Positions 15,206 to 23,663 of a stretch of DNA of 58,774 nucleotides are shown here, piece by piece. The notes beneath the pieces are model-generated. The model saw nothing but the letters and a program-made list of their open reading frames with translations. It was not told where the DNA came from and did not search any database. Position numbers and translations under genes: made by a program. The stretch comes from CAYSYY01 sp964576115 [NCBI: uncultured Gemmatimonadota bacterium] (GTDB lineage Bacteria; Blakebacterota; Blakebacteria; Blakebacterales): contig CAZNUA010000006.1 in the NCBI GenBank assembly GCA_964576115.1, forward strand, positions 62,983 to 121,756. Reading direction: 5' to 3'. How positions within the stretch are numbered: the first letter of the stretch is position 1; each line of letters begins with the position of its first letter.

Positions 15206-17854
15206 TCATCTGACAATCAACATCTTGCGCGTCAGCGCCCGGCCGTCGACCTCGAGGCGGTAGAGGTAGACGCCGGAACGCAGGTTGTGCGAGCTGACGC
15301 TCTCATAGTGAACCCCGGCCCCGAGGTGACCGTCCACCAGAGTCCGCACCAGCCGCCCCCGCACATCGTAGAGGGCCAGCCTGACCCGGGCCCGCTGCGG
15401 CAGCTCGTACCGGATCAGGGTCCGGCCGTTGAAGGGATTGGGGTAGTTCTGCATCATGGCGACCGTTTCGACATCGGTATCCTCGATATCGTCGTCTCCA
15501 CTCGAAGCAAGACGTACCAGGGGGCGCTCCCAGACCCCCAGACCGTGGGTGACGGCCCGCAGGGCCCGGTTGTCGCGCGAGACGCTCAGATCCATGATCA
15601 GCGCCCCGGTGGGCATGCCCTCGGTAAAAGGATACCAGTTCTCCCCGTCGTCGGGGCTGAACCAGACGCCGAAATCGTTGCCGACATACAGGCAATCACT
15701 GTTAAACGGATCGATGACGAGAGCCGAAGTGGGAATATCGGGCAGAAGACCCCGGTCCAGATCCTGCCAGCTCGACCCGGCGTCGGATGTCTTGAACAGG
15801 TGCGATGAGCCGAAACCGGATAAGATCACATAGGCATCCCGGTCATCGTGACGGCCGGCCTGTAGATCGACCGGGTAACGGTCGGGAAGCGAGCCGGTCA
15901 CGTTCTGCCAGGTCTCGCCCCCGTCGGTGGTGCGATGCACCCCGGCCCGCTGTACGGCCGGTACCGTGGCCGCCCAGACCACGTCGGGATCGCGCCGGTA
16001 GACCCCGATCGAGAGAATCGGATTCCGGTCCAGGGGAGAGGCCCAGCCCGGCACATGCCACAGGACGCCCCCGTCGGTCGAGCGCCAGAGCTGTTCGCGA
16101 CCGGCATAAATCAGGTCGGGATCGGTCTCGGCCTGCTCGAAAGGGGCCACGAAACAGACATCGCCCTCGTTGCGCATGCCGCTGTTGATCTGTTGCCAGG
16201 AATCCCCGTCATCGGTCGAGCGGTAGATGTTGCCGTACTGCGTCGAGCCCAGAAAGGTCTCGGCGTCGGTGGGAAAGAGCCCAGAATAACCGCCGTCGCC
16301 GCCCAGACAGCGCTGCCATGCGTCGTAGCCGCGGTAGATCACGGTGGAGTTGTCCTGCAGGCCGCCGATGGCCACGGTCGAGTCATCGGGGGCCGACGCG
16401 AATCCGCCGTAAAACTGGGTCGTCTGGTAGCCGCCGTTGAGTCCCCGGAAGGTCCAGCCGAAATTGGTGCTGCGGAAAACACCCCCGTCGGTACCGAAAA
16501 AGAGCAGATCGGGATTGGTGGGATGGCGGGCGTAGCAGTGAATATCGGCGTGCATATAGTTGCTGTCACCTTCGGGCTGACCGGGTTGGGTGATACCCGG
16601 ATACCAGTCGCTGTGGGAGGTCCGGTGGAAGGTGCGTCCCCCGTCCGTGGAGACGTAGGAATACACCCCGCTCGCTACGACCTGACTGGAATCGGCGGGG
16701 TGGACGGCCACAAAGTGCGAGAACCATCCCTGATAGCGGGCGATATCGGGATAGTACATCCAACCCGAACTCAGGTTTTCCCATGTCTGTCCGGCATCGA
16801 GGCTGCGGTAGAGATCGACCCCCTCGCGGTCTTCATCGCTCAGGGCGTTGGCCACGTCGGCGTAGATCACCTCGGGCGCAGTCCGGTAGATATCGAGCAT
16901 CGTCTTGCCGGTCCAGGTGGCGGGCAGCCCGGTGGTGAGTTCGTTCCAGGTATCCCCTCCGTCGGTGGTGCGCCAGATACCGGCATCGGCAGGCGTGCCG
17001 AGATTGCCGCAGGAAGCGTAGATCGTGTCGGGCCGGTCGGGATGTATGGCCAGGTCGACCGCCATCGGGATGGACAGAACCTGCTGCCAGGTGTCGCCCC
17101 GGTCGGTCGAACGATACACACCCTCGCTGGTGCCGGCGAAGATACGCGAACTGTCCTGCGGATCGATATCGAGGGCCAGCACCCCCCGGCGCTGATCGTA
17201 CGACCAGTCGAGGCATTTCTCCCACGTTGCCCCGCCGTCGCTGGTGCGCAGGATTCCGATGCCATACGAACCGCGCGTGGTCCGGATATAGAGTCCTCCG
17301 ATCGAAGTCTCTTTGCCGTAGACCTCCCCGGTACCGATGTAAACCCGGGCGGTGTCGGCGGGATCGATAGCGATGGCATTGACCCCCAGAACGGGGTAGC
17401 CGGTATCGACGTACCGCCAGGCCCGGGCCCCCACCCCGGCGCTGTCGCTGCGCCACAATCCCCCGCTGGCCGCACCGGCCAGGATGATGTCGGGATCCAG
17501 AGGATTGATCGCCAGGGCGATCGTCCGGCCGCCAACGTTCTTCGGACCGATCGGTCTCCAGGGAGCCGGCTCCTCGTAACCGGTGATGGCTGCGCGCAGG
17601 GTTCGGCCGGCAGCGATCAGGGGCCGGGTGCGCTGCCAGGCCCGCTGGTATCGCTCGGGGGGAAGTTCCGGACCGGGATAGGCCCGCTGGGCGTGCAGGA
17701 AGTGCAGGCCGGCCATGGCCCCGCTCAGAGCGTGGCGGTCGACGGGTTCGGTAGGGGGTGGTGACAGGACCGGTATGATGAAGAGCACGATCCCGACCGC
17801 TGCTGCGAGAACAGCCGCCGCAGCGACCGGAATCCTGCGCCCATTCACGTGCAT
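15206..17854 (-). CDS. Secreted BNR/Asp-box repeat protein with C-terminal sorting domain
   Basis: This is an 882-residue protein. An N-terminal hydrophobic segment (about 8-30) acts as signal peptide or anchor. It has about ten Asp-box turns of the S/T-x-D-x-G-x-T-W type, such as RTSDGGATWEK, RSTDRGDTWQQ, RTTDGGDTWNEL, STDDGDSWQQ and SPDDGENWYP. These are spread over the body and imply sortilin/VPS10-like propellers. The last 80 or so residues form a FlgD-like sorting domain: NYPNPFNGRTLIRYELP, VRGRLVRTLVDG and SGVYLYRLEVDGRALTRKM. No sialidase catalytic set is evident, so binding is more likely than hydrolysis. The ATG at 17854 has GGGAGG seven bases upstream; the open frame to 17914 adds a charged stretch before the signal and is rejected. 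Confidence 0.88.
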   Translation of the reverse strand: MHVNGRRIPVAAAAVLAAAVGIVLFIIPVLSPPPTEPVDRHALSGAMAGLHFLHAQRAYPGPELPPERYQRAWQRTRPLIAAGRTLRAAITGYEEPAPWRPIGPKNVGGRTIALAINPLDPDIILAGAASGGLWRSDSAGVGARAWRYVDTGYPVLGVNAIAIDPADTARVYIGTGEVYGKETSIGGLYIRTTRGSYGIGILRTSDGGATWEKCLDWSYDQRRGVLALDIDPQDSSRIFAGTSEGVYRSTDRGDTWQQVLSIPMAVDLAIHPDRPDTIYASCGNLGTPADAGIWRTTDGGDTWNELTTGLPATWTGKTMLDIYRTAPEVIYADVANALSDEDREGVDLYRSLDAGQTWENLSSGWMYYPDIARYQGWFSHFVAVHPADSSQVVASGVYSYVSTDGGRTFHRTSHSDWYPGITQPGQPEGDSNYMHADIHCYARHPTNPDLLFFGTDGGVFRSTNFGWTFRGLNGGYQTTQFYGGFASAPDDSTVAIGGLQDNSTVIYRGYDAWQRCLGGDGGYSGLFPTDAETFLGSTQYGNIYRSTDDGDSWQQINSGMRNEGDVCFVAPFEQAETDPDLIYAGREQLWRSTDGGVLWHVPGWASPLDRNPILSIGVYRRDPDVVWAATVPAVQRAGVHRTTDGGETWQNVTGSLPDRYPVDLQAGRHDDRDAYVILSGFGSSHLFKTSDAGSSWQDLDRGLLPDIPTSALVIDPFNSDCLYVGNDFGVWFSPDDGENWYPFTEGMPTGALIMDLSVSRDNRALRAVTHGLGVWERPLVRLASSGDDDIEDTDVETVAMMQNYPNPFNGRTLIRYELPQRARVRLALYDVRGRLVRTLVDGHLGAGVHYESVSSHNLRSGVYLYRLEVDGRALTRKMLIVR

Positions 17855-18009
17855 CGTGACCTCCCCAACCGGGCCGACGGTTGCGTGGCGCCTGATCGCA
17901 GGGCAGAGACACACTGCGATCCGTCTATAGAGAATACGTACGAGACGGTCGCGGCGTTACGCCCTGTCTGGACGATCGTGTCCGATTGCACCCGCCGGAT
18001 GGTGTAACA

Positions 18010-18039
18010 TTGACTCGGGCGATCCGGAGGCCGAGTTTG
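18010..18039 (+). promoter_or_regulatory. Weak candidate promoter for the glutaryl-CoA dehydrogenase gene
   Basis: TTGACT (18010-18015) is followed, 17 bp later, by GAGTTTG. This loosely fits a TTG plus nnTTTG pattern known from Bacteroidetes promoters. The TA of that -7 box is absent. The position, 40 bp before the ATG, is reasonable. Confidence 0.3.
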
Positions 18040-18079
18040 TGGGCTCGTTTCTGATGTGTGTCAGGTACGGGAGGACGGC

Positions 18080-19249
18080 ATGGAACCTTTCGCAGGCGTC
18101 GATTTCATGGATCTCGATTCTCTGCTCGAAGAAGATGAGATTCTGGTTCGTAACACGGTCCGGGAGTGGACCGAGAAGCGGGTGATTCCCGGAATAGAGG
18201 ACTACTACGAGCGCCACGAATTTCCCGCCGAACTGATCGGCGAGATGGCAGAACTCGGCCTGCTCGGGCCTAACCTGCCCGAAACCTACGGCTGTGCCGG
18301 GACCAACAACGTCGTCTACGGACTGATCTGCCAGGAACTCGAACGGGGCGATTCCGGTCTGCGCAGCTTCGTGAGCGTCCAGGGCTCGCTGGTGATGTGG
18401 CCGATTCACGAGTACGGCTCCGAAGAGCAGAAGAACCACTACCTGCCCCGTCTGGCCCGCGGCGAACTGGTGGGCTGCTACGGCCTGACCGAGCCCGATT
18501 TCGGTTCCAATCCGGGGGGGATGGTCACCCGCGCGGTACGCGAGGGCGACGAGTGGATCCTCAACGGCGCCAAGATGTGGATCACCAACGGGGGAATCGC
18601 CGATGTCGCCGTGGTCTGGGCCAAGGCCGAGGACGAGGTCCGCGGCTTCATCGTGCATCGCGACGATCCCGGTTTCTCGACCCAGGATCAGCTCCGCAAG
18701 CACAGCCTGCGCGCCTCGGTCACGAGCGAACTGATCTTCACCGACTGCCGGATTCCCGGCGATCGTATCCTTCCCGGGGCCCGTGGTCTCAGGGCCCCCC
18801 TTTCCTGCCTGACCCAGGCCCGGTACGGGATCGCCTGGGGCACCATCGGCAGCGCCATGGCCTGCTACGACACCGCTCTGCAGTACGCCCGGGAACGGAC
18901 CCAGTTCGACCGCCCGATTGCGGGTTTCCAGCTGGTCCAGGAACGTCTGGTCCGGATGCTGTCGGAGATTACCAAGGGGCAGTTGCTGAACCTGCAGCTG
19001 GGCCGGCTCAAGGACGACGGACGAGCAGATTTCGCCCGGGTGAGCCTGGCCAAACGCAACGGCTGCCAGGTGGCGAGGGAAGCGGCGAAACTGGCCCGGG
19101 AAACGCTCGGGGCCAACGGTATCACCGCCGAGTACCCGATCATGCGCCATCTGGGGAACATCGAATCGGTCTACACCTACGAGGGTACCCACGATATGCA
19201 CACCCTGATCGTGGGCCAGGCGATCACCGGTATCGCGGCCTATACCTGA
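18080..19249 (+). CDS. gcdH: Glutaryl-CoA dehydrogenase (acyl-CoA dehydrogenase family)
   Basis: This 389-residue FAD enzyme oxidises and decarboxylates glutaryl-CoA to crotonyl-CoA in lysine and tryptophan breakdown. The subfamily is shown by ERGDSGLRSFVSVQGSLVM (Arg95 and Ser99 match the substrate-carboxylate contacts of human GCDH), GLTEPDFGSNPGGM (136-148, FAD/substrate loop), LGANGITAEYPIMRH and TYEGTHDMH, which holds the catalytic base Glu368. Length fits the family. The ATG at 18080 has GGGAGG seven bases upstream; an ATG at 18056 lacks one. It is the only gene on its strand for many kilobases and has its own promoter region. No electron-transfer flavoprotein or other lysine-pathway gene lies nearby. 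Short-chain acyl-CoA dehydrogenase is the alternative, but the GCDH residues argue for this call. Confidence 0.9.
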   Translation: MEPFAGVDFMDLDSLLEEDEILVRNTVREWTEKRVIPGIEDYYERHEFPAELIGEMAELGLLGPNLPETYGCAGTNNVVYGLICQELERGDSGLRSFVSVQGSLVMWPIHEYGSEEQKNHYLPRLARGELVGCYGLTEPDFGSNPGGMVTRAVREGDEWILNGAKMWITNGGIADVAVVWAKAEDEVRGFIVHRDDPGFSTQDQLRKHSLRASVTSELIFTDCRIPGDRILPGARGLRAPLSCLTQARYGIAWGTIGSAMACYDTALQYARERTQFDRPIAGFQLVQERLVRMLSEITKGQLLNLQLGRLKDDGRADFARVSLAKRNGCQVAREAAKLARETLGANGITAEYPIMRHLGNIESVYTYEGTHDMHTLIVGQAITGIAAYT

Positions 19250-19255
19250 TCGGAC

Positions 19256-19290
19256 AACCGGCCCGGAAAGCACTCGATCCGGTTTTGTAT
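19256..19290. terminator. Possible weak terminator between converging gcdH and aminopeptidase genes
   Basis: AACCGG (19256-19261) can pair with CCGGTT (19279-19284), and the run TTTTG overlaps the end of the stem. The loop of 17 bases is large, so this is weak. Confidence 0.3.
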
Positions 19291-19303
19291 CCCGACGTTC
19301 CTC

Positions 19304-20785
19304 TCAGGGCGGAGGGATACGGTATCTGCGGTAGAGTTCGACCAGTTCGGTGTCACGGTCCGCTTCAGCGAGATTCTCTCCGGCCATGACAGCCTCGATC
19401 TCGGCGATGGTGCGCGGGGTGCCGGCACTCAGGCAGACCAGACCGCGGTCGGTGAAGGCGAAGGAATCCTCGATCCGGATGCCGATATTGGCGTATTTCG
19501 CCACCGCCGGGGCAATCCGGGCGCCCAGGGCCTCGGCTTCGGGCCCCGAACCGAGACGGTCGACCACGTCGGGACGCACGTATATCCCCGGTTCGATCGT
19601 AAAACACGAACCAGGAATAATCTCGTCCGGCATCGAATCGTGCACCTCCAGACCTATCCCGTGCCCCAGGCCATGGTAGAAGTACAGTCCCACCTGGCTA
19701 CTGCGGCGGCCCGGCACGGTTGCCTCGGGATTCTCGATCAGGCCGATCCGGGCCAGGCCCTCCCCCAATACCCGCCGGGCTTCGTCACGCAGGACCCGAT
19801 AGGGCGTGCCGGCGTTCTCGGCCAGGCGGGCACAGGCCAGATTGGCGGCTAGAACGATCTCGTAGATATCGCGCTGTTCGGGACTGAAGGTGCCGTCGAC
19901 CGGGATGGTCCGGGTGACATCGGACGTGTATCCGAAATATTCGGCTCCCACATCCATGACGACGACGTCATCGGGTGCCATGAAGGCGGTGTTTTCGGAG
20001 TAATGCAGGACCAGACTGTTGGAACCCGAACCGATGATGCTCGAAAATCCGGGTCGCTGGGCGCCGTAACGGGCGAAGGTGTACTCGATCACGGCCTGCA
20101 GCTCGAATTCGTTCCGTCCCGGCTCGCAGGTTCGCATGGCGGCCACCTGGGCCAGCCTGGTGATATCTGAGGCCACCTGCAGCAGGTCGATCTCGGCCTC
20201 TGATTTCAATCCGCGCATCCGGGAGAGTTCGCGAGAGGGTGAGAGGAAGCGGAGCCCCTCCTCACCCCCCACCGGGCGGATAAAGAGCGTGTTCTGGGAC
20301 ATGATCTCGAAGATCTGGGCCACGGTCTCGTCTCCGCTTCTCAGCGGCGTGATCAGAACCCGTACCTCCCGGGGCAGCAATTCCCTCAGCTCGGATTCGA
20401 AATCGTTCAGGTCTTTGACCTCCAGACCGCCCCGTCGGCCGATTTCCGCCAGCTCGGAACCGGCCGGATCGAAACTGCTCCCCCGGCGGGGGGGCCGCAG
20501 GAAGAGAATGTCCCGGCTCGTGCCGGCATGCTCGAGCATCAGGAGAATCCCGTCGGGTTCGAGACAGCCGGTGAGATAACGGAAGTCGGGATTCTGTCTG
20601 CCCGCGTTGTCCGTCCCGGCGGTGAAGAGATAGAGTCCCTCGCCCAGCTCGCTCCGCAGAGCGGCCCGGCGGGCGGCATATTCGGCCGGTGCGATCTGGG
20701 CCCGGGCCGTGGTGACGAGAACCGAGCAGATCAGCAGGAGAAGGGCCGGAATCCGCAGACGGCGTACGAAACCGGGCATGGTCAT
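19304..20785 (-). CDS. Secreted Xaa-Pro aminopeptidase (M24B)
   Basis: This is a 493-residue metallopeptidase with a signal peptide (about 1-29, ending ARAQ), so it acts outside the cytoplasm, unlike classic PepP. It has an AMP_N-type N-terminal domain and a pita-bread catalytic domain with all five metal ligands: Asp278 and Asp289 (MDVGAEYFGYTSDV), His375 (HGLGHGIGLE), Glu398 (FTIEPGIYV) and Glu439 (IGIRIEDSF). It removes N-terminal residues preceding proline from peptides. The first ATG overlaps the fadD stop by 4 bp (ATGA). A second ATG two codons later (20779) has AAGGA six bases upstream and is equally plausible. It ends the long housekeeping run and may finish peptide breakdown begun by the secreted proteases (inference). 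Confidence 0.93.
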   Translation of the reverse strand: MTMPGFVRRLRIPALLLLICSVLVTTARAQIAPAEYAARRAALRSELGEGLYLFTAGTDNAGRQNPDFRYLTGCLEPDGILLMLEHAGTSRDILFLRPPRRGSSFDPAGSELAEIGRRGGLEVKDLNDFESELRELLPREVRVLITPLRSGDETVAQIFEIMSQNTLFIRPVGGEEGLRFLSPSRELSRMRGLKSEAEIDLLQVASDITRLAQVAAMRTCEPGRNEFELQAVIEYTFARYGAQRPGFSSIIGSGSNSLVLHYSENTAFMAPDDVVVMDVGAEYFGYTSDVTRTIPVDGTFSPEQRDIYEIVLAANLACARLAENAGTPYRVLRDEARRVLGEGLARIGLIENPEATVPGRRSSQVGLYFYHGLGHGIGLEVHDSMPDEIIPGSCFTIEPGIYVRPDVVDRLGSGPEAEALGARIAPAVAKYANIGIRIEDSFAFTDRGLVCLSAGTPRTIAEIEAVMAGENLAEADRDTELVELYRRYRIPPP

Positions 20786-22470
20786 TCCTTTTCGAGCGGC
20801 CGGAGAGCACCCACATCATCCATGGCCCGAATGTCCTTGCGCAGAATCTTGCCGATCAGGCTCTTGGGCAGTTCTTCTGCGAAGGCCACCGCGGCCGGCA
20901 CCTTGTACTTGGCCATGTTCTCGCGGCAGAATTCGATGATCTCCTTTTCGGTGGCCTCGGCATCCTCGCGGAGAACGACATAGGCCTTGACCGCTTCACC
21001 GCGATATTCGTCGGGTATTCCGATCACACCGCACTCGAGAACGGCGGGATGTTCATAGAGGATCTCTTCGACTTCGCGGGGATAGATGTTGTACCCGCCG
21101 GCGATGATCATGTCCTTCTTGCGGTCCACGATGACGAAGTAACCCTCCTCGTCGACGGTGGCCATGTCGCCGGTGAACAGCCAGCCCTCCTGCAGCTGGC
21201 CGGCTGTCTCTTCGGGCATCTCCCAGTACCCCTGCATGACCTGCGGTCCGCGCACCGCCAGTTCGCCGACGTCACCGAGACCGAGTTCCTTGCGTGTTTC
21301 GGGATCTACGACCGCGGCATCGGTACCCGGGAATGGCAGGCCGATAGTGCCGATCTTCCGCCGCCCGTAAACCGGATTGGCGATGCACACCGGGCTGGCT
21401 TCGCTCAGACCGTACCCCTCGACCAGACGACCGCCGGTGAGTTCCTCGAACTGTTTCTGCACCTCGAGCGGCAGGGGCGCCGCACCACTGATGCAGGCCC
21501 TGATCGTGGAGAGATCGAATTTGCCGACCTTGGGGTGGGTGTTGATCGCCACATACATCGTGGGTACTCCGGGGAAGATAGTCACGCCGTGTTTCTGTAC
21601 ATCCTTCATCACATGGGTCACGTCGAAACGCGGTACCAGCACGACCGTGCTGGCGCTTTTGGCCGCCAGGTGTATGCACGTCGTCAGGCCGTAGGAGTGG
21701 AAGAAGGGGAGCGCGGCCATGATGACCTCCTCCCCTCTCTTGATGTCGGTCAACCAGTGGGCTGTCTGGGTGACGTTGGAATGGAGGTTGGCATGGGTAA
21801 GCATGGCGCCTTTGCTCGTCCCGGTCGTGCCCCCGGTGTAGAGGAGCATGGCCAGGTCCTCGCTGCCGACTTCGGCAGGTTCTCCTGCGTCCGGATCGGC
21901 CTCGGCGATCCGATCGGTGAAGTAGCTGAAACGGTCATCGGCGGGAACCTTCGCCTTCTGGCCCGAGATCATGGCCTTGATCGGATACAGGTACTTGAGC
22001 ATACCCGGCAGGTAATCATTGACACGGCAGAGGATGCAGTGCTCGATCCCCGATTCCTCCCAGACGCGGTCGAGCCGGGCGGCCAGAAGGTCGAGGGCGA
22101 TGACGATTTTCGCTCCCGAATTCTTCAGCTGAAAAGCCAGCTCCTTGTCGGTATAGAGCGGATTGTTCGGTACCACCACGGCTCCGATCCGCAACACCCC
22201 GAAGTGCGCGGGCAGGTACTGGGGGATGTTCGGTAGAACGAGTCCGACCCGATCGCCCTTCTCTACCCCCAATGAACGCAGCATGGCCGCAACCCGGGCG
22301 GTCATGTCGTCCATCTCGGTATAGGTGAAGGGACGCCCGAAAAAATAGGCCGCCACCCCGTCGGGAAAGTCGGCCACGGCGGATGCGAACATGTCGTAGA
22401 GGCTGTCGGTCGGGGGCGTGAATTCCCGGGGGACGTCGGGCTCGTAGTGTTCCAGCCAGCGAGGCTCCAT
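20782..22470 (-). CDS. fadD: Long-chain acyl-CoA synthetase (FadD-type AMP-binding enzyme)
   Basis: This 562-residue enzyme activates fatty acids to acyl-CoA through an acyl-AMP intermediate. Signatures are the P-loop-like LLYTGGTTGTSKGAM, PFFHSYGLT, the YGLSEASP motif, GWLFTGDMATVDEEGYFV and the hinge and C-terminal domain DRKKDMIIAGGYNIYP, with the catalytic lysine region PKSLIGKILRKDIR near the end. These fit bacterial FadD closely. An upstream extension of 20 codons is open, but the ATG at 22470 has GGAGGG six bases upstream and gives the normal start. It is coupled to the aminopeptidase gene by a 4-bp overlap and lies 75 bp after a small membrane-protein gene. It probably works at the inner membrane face. 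Confidence 0.93.
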   Translation of the reverse strand: MEPRWLEHYEPDVPREFTPPTDSLYDMFASAVADFPDGVAAYFFGRPFTYTEMDDMTARVAAMLRSLGVEKGDRVGLVLPNIPQYLPAHFGVLRIGAVVVPNNPLYTDKELAFQLKNSGAKIVIALDLLAARLDRVWEESGIEHCILCRVNDYLPGMLKYLYPIKAMISGQKAKVPADDRFSYFTDRIAEADPDAGEPAEVGSEDLAMLLYTGGTTGTSKGAMLTHANLHSNVTQTAHWLTDIKRGEEVIMAALPFFHSYGLTTCIHLAAKSASTVVLVPRFDVTHVMKDVQKHGVTIFPGVPTMYVAINTHPKVGKFDLSTIRACISGAAPLPLEVQKQFEELTGGRLVEGYGLSEASPVCIANPVYGRRKIGTIGLPFPGTDAAVVDPETRKELGLGDVGELAVRGPQVMQGYWEMPEETAGQLQEGWLFTGDMATVDEEGYFVIVDRKKDMIIAGGYNIYPREVEEILYEHPAVLECGVIGIPDEYRGEAVKAYVVLREDAEATEKEIIEFCRENMAKYKVPAAVAFAEELPKSLIGKILRKDIRAMDDVGALRPLEKE

Positions 22471-22545
22471 GATTCCCTCCGTGCAGAAGTCGAACAGGGA
22501 GTGATGAAGGACGGTGTTCCCTTCTATCACAGGCGGGAGCCGGCG

Positions 22546-22761
22546 TCAACTATCGGTCGAGGTATCCTCTTCGTCGGCGGTGGGGACGATCTCGAATTCG
22601 GCGTCCTCGATATCGCGTATTCGTCGCCGGGAACGTTTCGGTCCGGTTCGCGGTCGGGCCCGACCGGCCGGGTCACGACCTCCGGTGCGCCCCAGATGTA
22701 CCAGGGCATTCAGGAAACGGACCAGAGCCAGAGCAAGCAGGAAGATGAGGAGATACTTCAT
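22546..22761 (-). CDS. Small single-span membrane protein (DUF4834-like layout)
   Basis: This is a 71-residue protein. One N-terminal transmembrane helix (MKYLLIFLLALALVRFLNAL) is followed by an arginine-rich stretch (GRARPRTGPKRSRRR) and an acidic end (IEDAEFEIVPTADEED). This layout recalls the small DUF4834-type proteins of FCB bacteria, a comparison made from memory. Its start overlaps the stop of the TPR gene by 4 bp (ATGA), which strongly supports that it is translated. Function unknown; it may be the membrane partner of the TPR protein. Confidence 0.65.
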   Translation of the reverse strand: MKYLLIFLLALALVRFLNALVHLGRTGGRDPAGRARPRTGPKRSRRRIRDIEDAEFEIVPTADEEDTSTDS

Positions 22762-23663
22762 GAGGCGGGATCACTCTCCTCGCCGGCTTCATCCCGCAGT
22801 CGGTAGGAGATTTGATAGTACTCCCGCGCCTTTTCGTGGTCTTTCTGACGATCGTAGAGAATGCCGAGGTACCAGAAGGCCCGGTGGTTGTCCGGGTCGA
22901 GAACGATCAGCCGTTCGAACATGGCAACTGCCTGGGGGTAACGGCCGGTGAGATTGTAGCTCTGCGCCAGATAAAAGAGGCCCTCGCGATGATTCTCATC
23001 CAGGGACAGAGTCCGCTCGAACTCGGGAATCGCTTTCAGGTAGAGCCCTTTACGGAAATACACCAGGCCGAGGTTGAAATGAATCCGGGCATCGGCGGGA
23101 GCGGCTTCGAGGGCTCTCCGGAATTCCCGTTCCGCTTCGTCGAAACAGCCGTGTTCGCCCAGCAGAGCGCCCAGGTTGGCCCGCAGTTCCACATTGCGGG
23201 GATCGATGTCGACCGCTGTGCGCAGTTCTTCGAGGGCTTTCTCGAACAGGCCGAGGCTGTCGTAGACCAGGGCCAGGTTGTTGCGGGCCTTGACATGCAT
23301 CGGGTCGATCCCGAGGGCCAGGCGATAGGCTTCGACCGCCTCGTGCGGTCGTTTTTCGCCGCTCATCCGGCGTCCGAGCCGGTAATGGTCCTCCGCGGTG
23401 GGCGTCTCGGGGATTGCCCTGGATTCCTCAGGCGTTCCGTTCTCGTCTGACGGATCTGGTTCGGAGGCAGTCAGCTCGGGCCGGCTCGATCCCTTGAGCT
23501 CGAGGGTGATGTCCTCTTCCCCGCCCTCTTCTTCCGGATCTGTCTCGGCTGGTCCGGCGTCATCGACCGCCCGGTCGGAATCGGAGATCGGGGCCGCATC
23601 CTCCTCGAAAGAGAACGGCGGCCGCTGCTCGCGGGCGGGATCGGTGGGTTGGTTGCCGTTCAT
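22758..23663 (-). CDS. Cytoplasmic TPR-repeat protein with acidic N-terminal tail
   Basis: This is a 301-residue protein without a signal peptide. Residues 1-90 are acidic and probably unstructured, rich in Glu, Asp, Pro and Ser. Residues about 92-290 carry about six tetratricopeptide repeats with typical spacing, such as HYRLGRRMSGEKRPHEAVEA, ARNNLALVYDSLGLFEKALE, LRANLGALLGEHGCFDEAER and IHFNLGLVYFRKGLYLKAIP. TPR arrays are protein-binding scaffolds; the partner is unknown. It directly follows nadK with no gap and overlaps the small membrane-protein gene, which suggests the pair act together. There is no evidence for enzymatic activity. Confidence 0.85.
   Translation of the reverse strand: MNGNQPTDPAREQRPPFSFEEDAAPISDSDRAVDDAGPAETDPEEEGGEEDITLELKGSSRPELTASEPDPSDENGTPEESRAIPETPTAEDHYRLGRRMSGEKRPHEAVEAYRLALGIDPMHVKARNNLALVYDSLGLFEKALEELRTAVDIDPRNVELRANLGALLGEHGCFDEAEREFRRALEAAPADARIHFNLGLVYFRKGLYLKAIPEFERTLSLDENHREGLFYLAQSYNLTGRYPQAVAMFERLIVLDPDNHRAFWYLGILYDRQKDHEKAREYYQISYRLRDEAGEESDPAS

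Noticed and set aside
15935-17764. A 609-codon open frame on the plus strand
   Set aside because: It is antisense to the BNR-repeat gene; its apparent repeats only mirror the Asp-box repeats.
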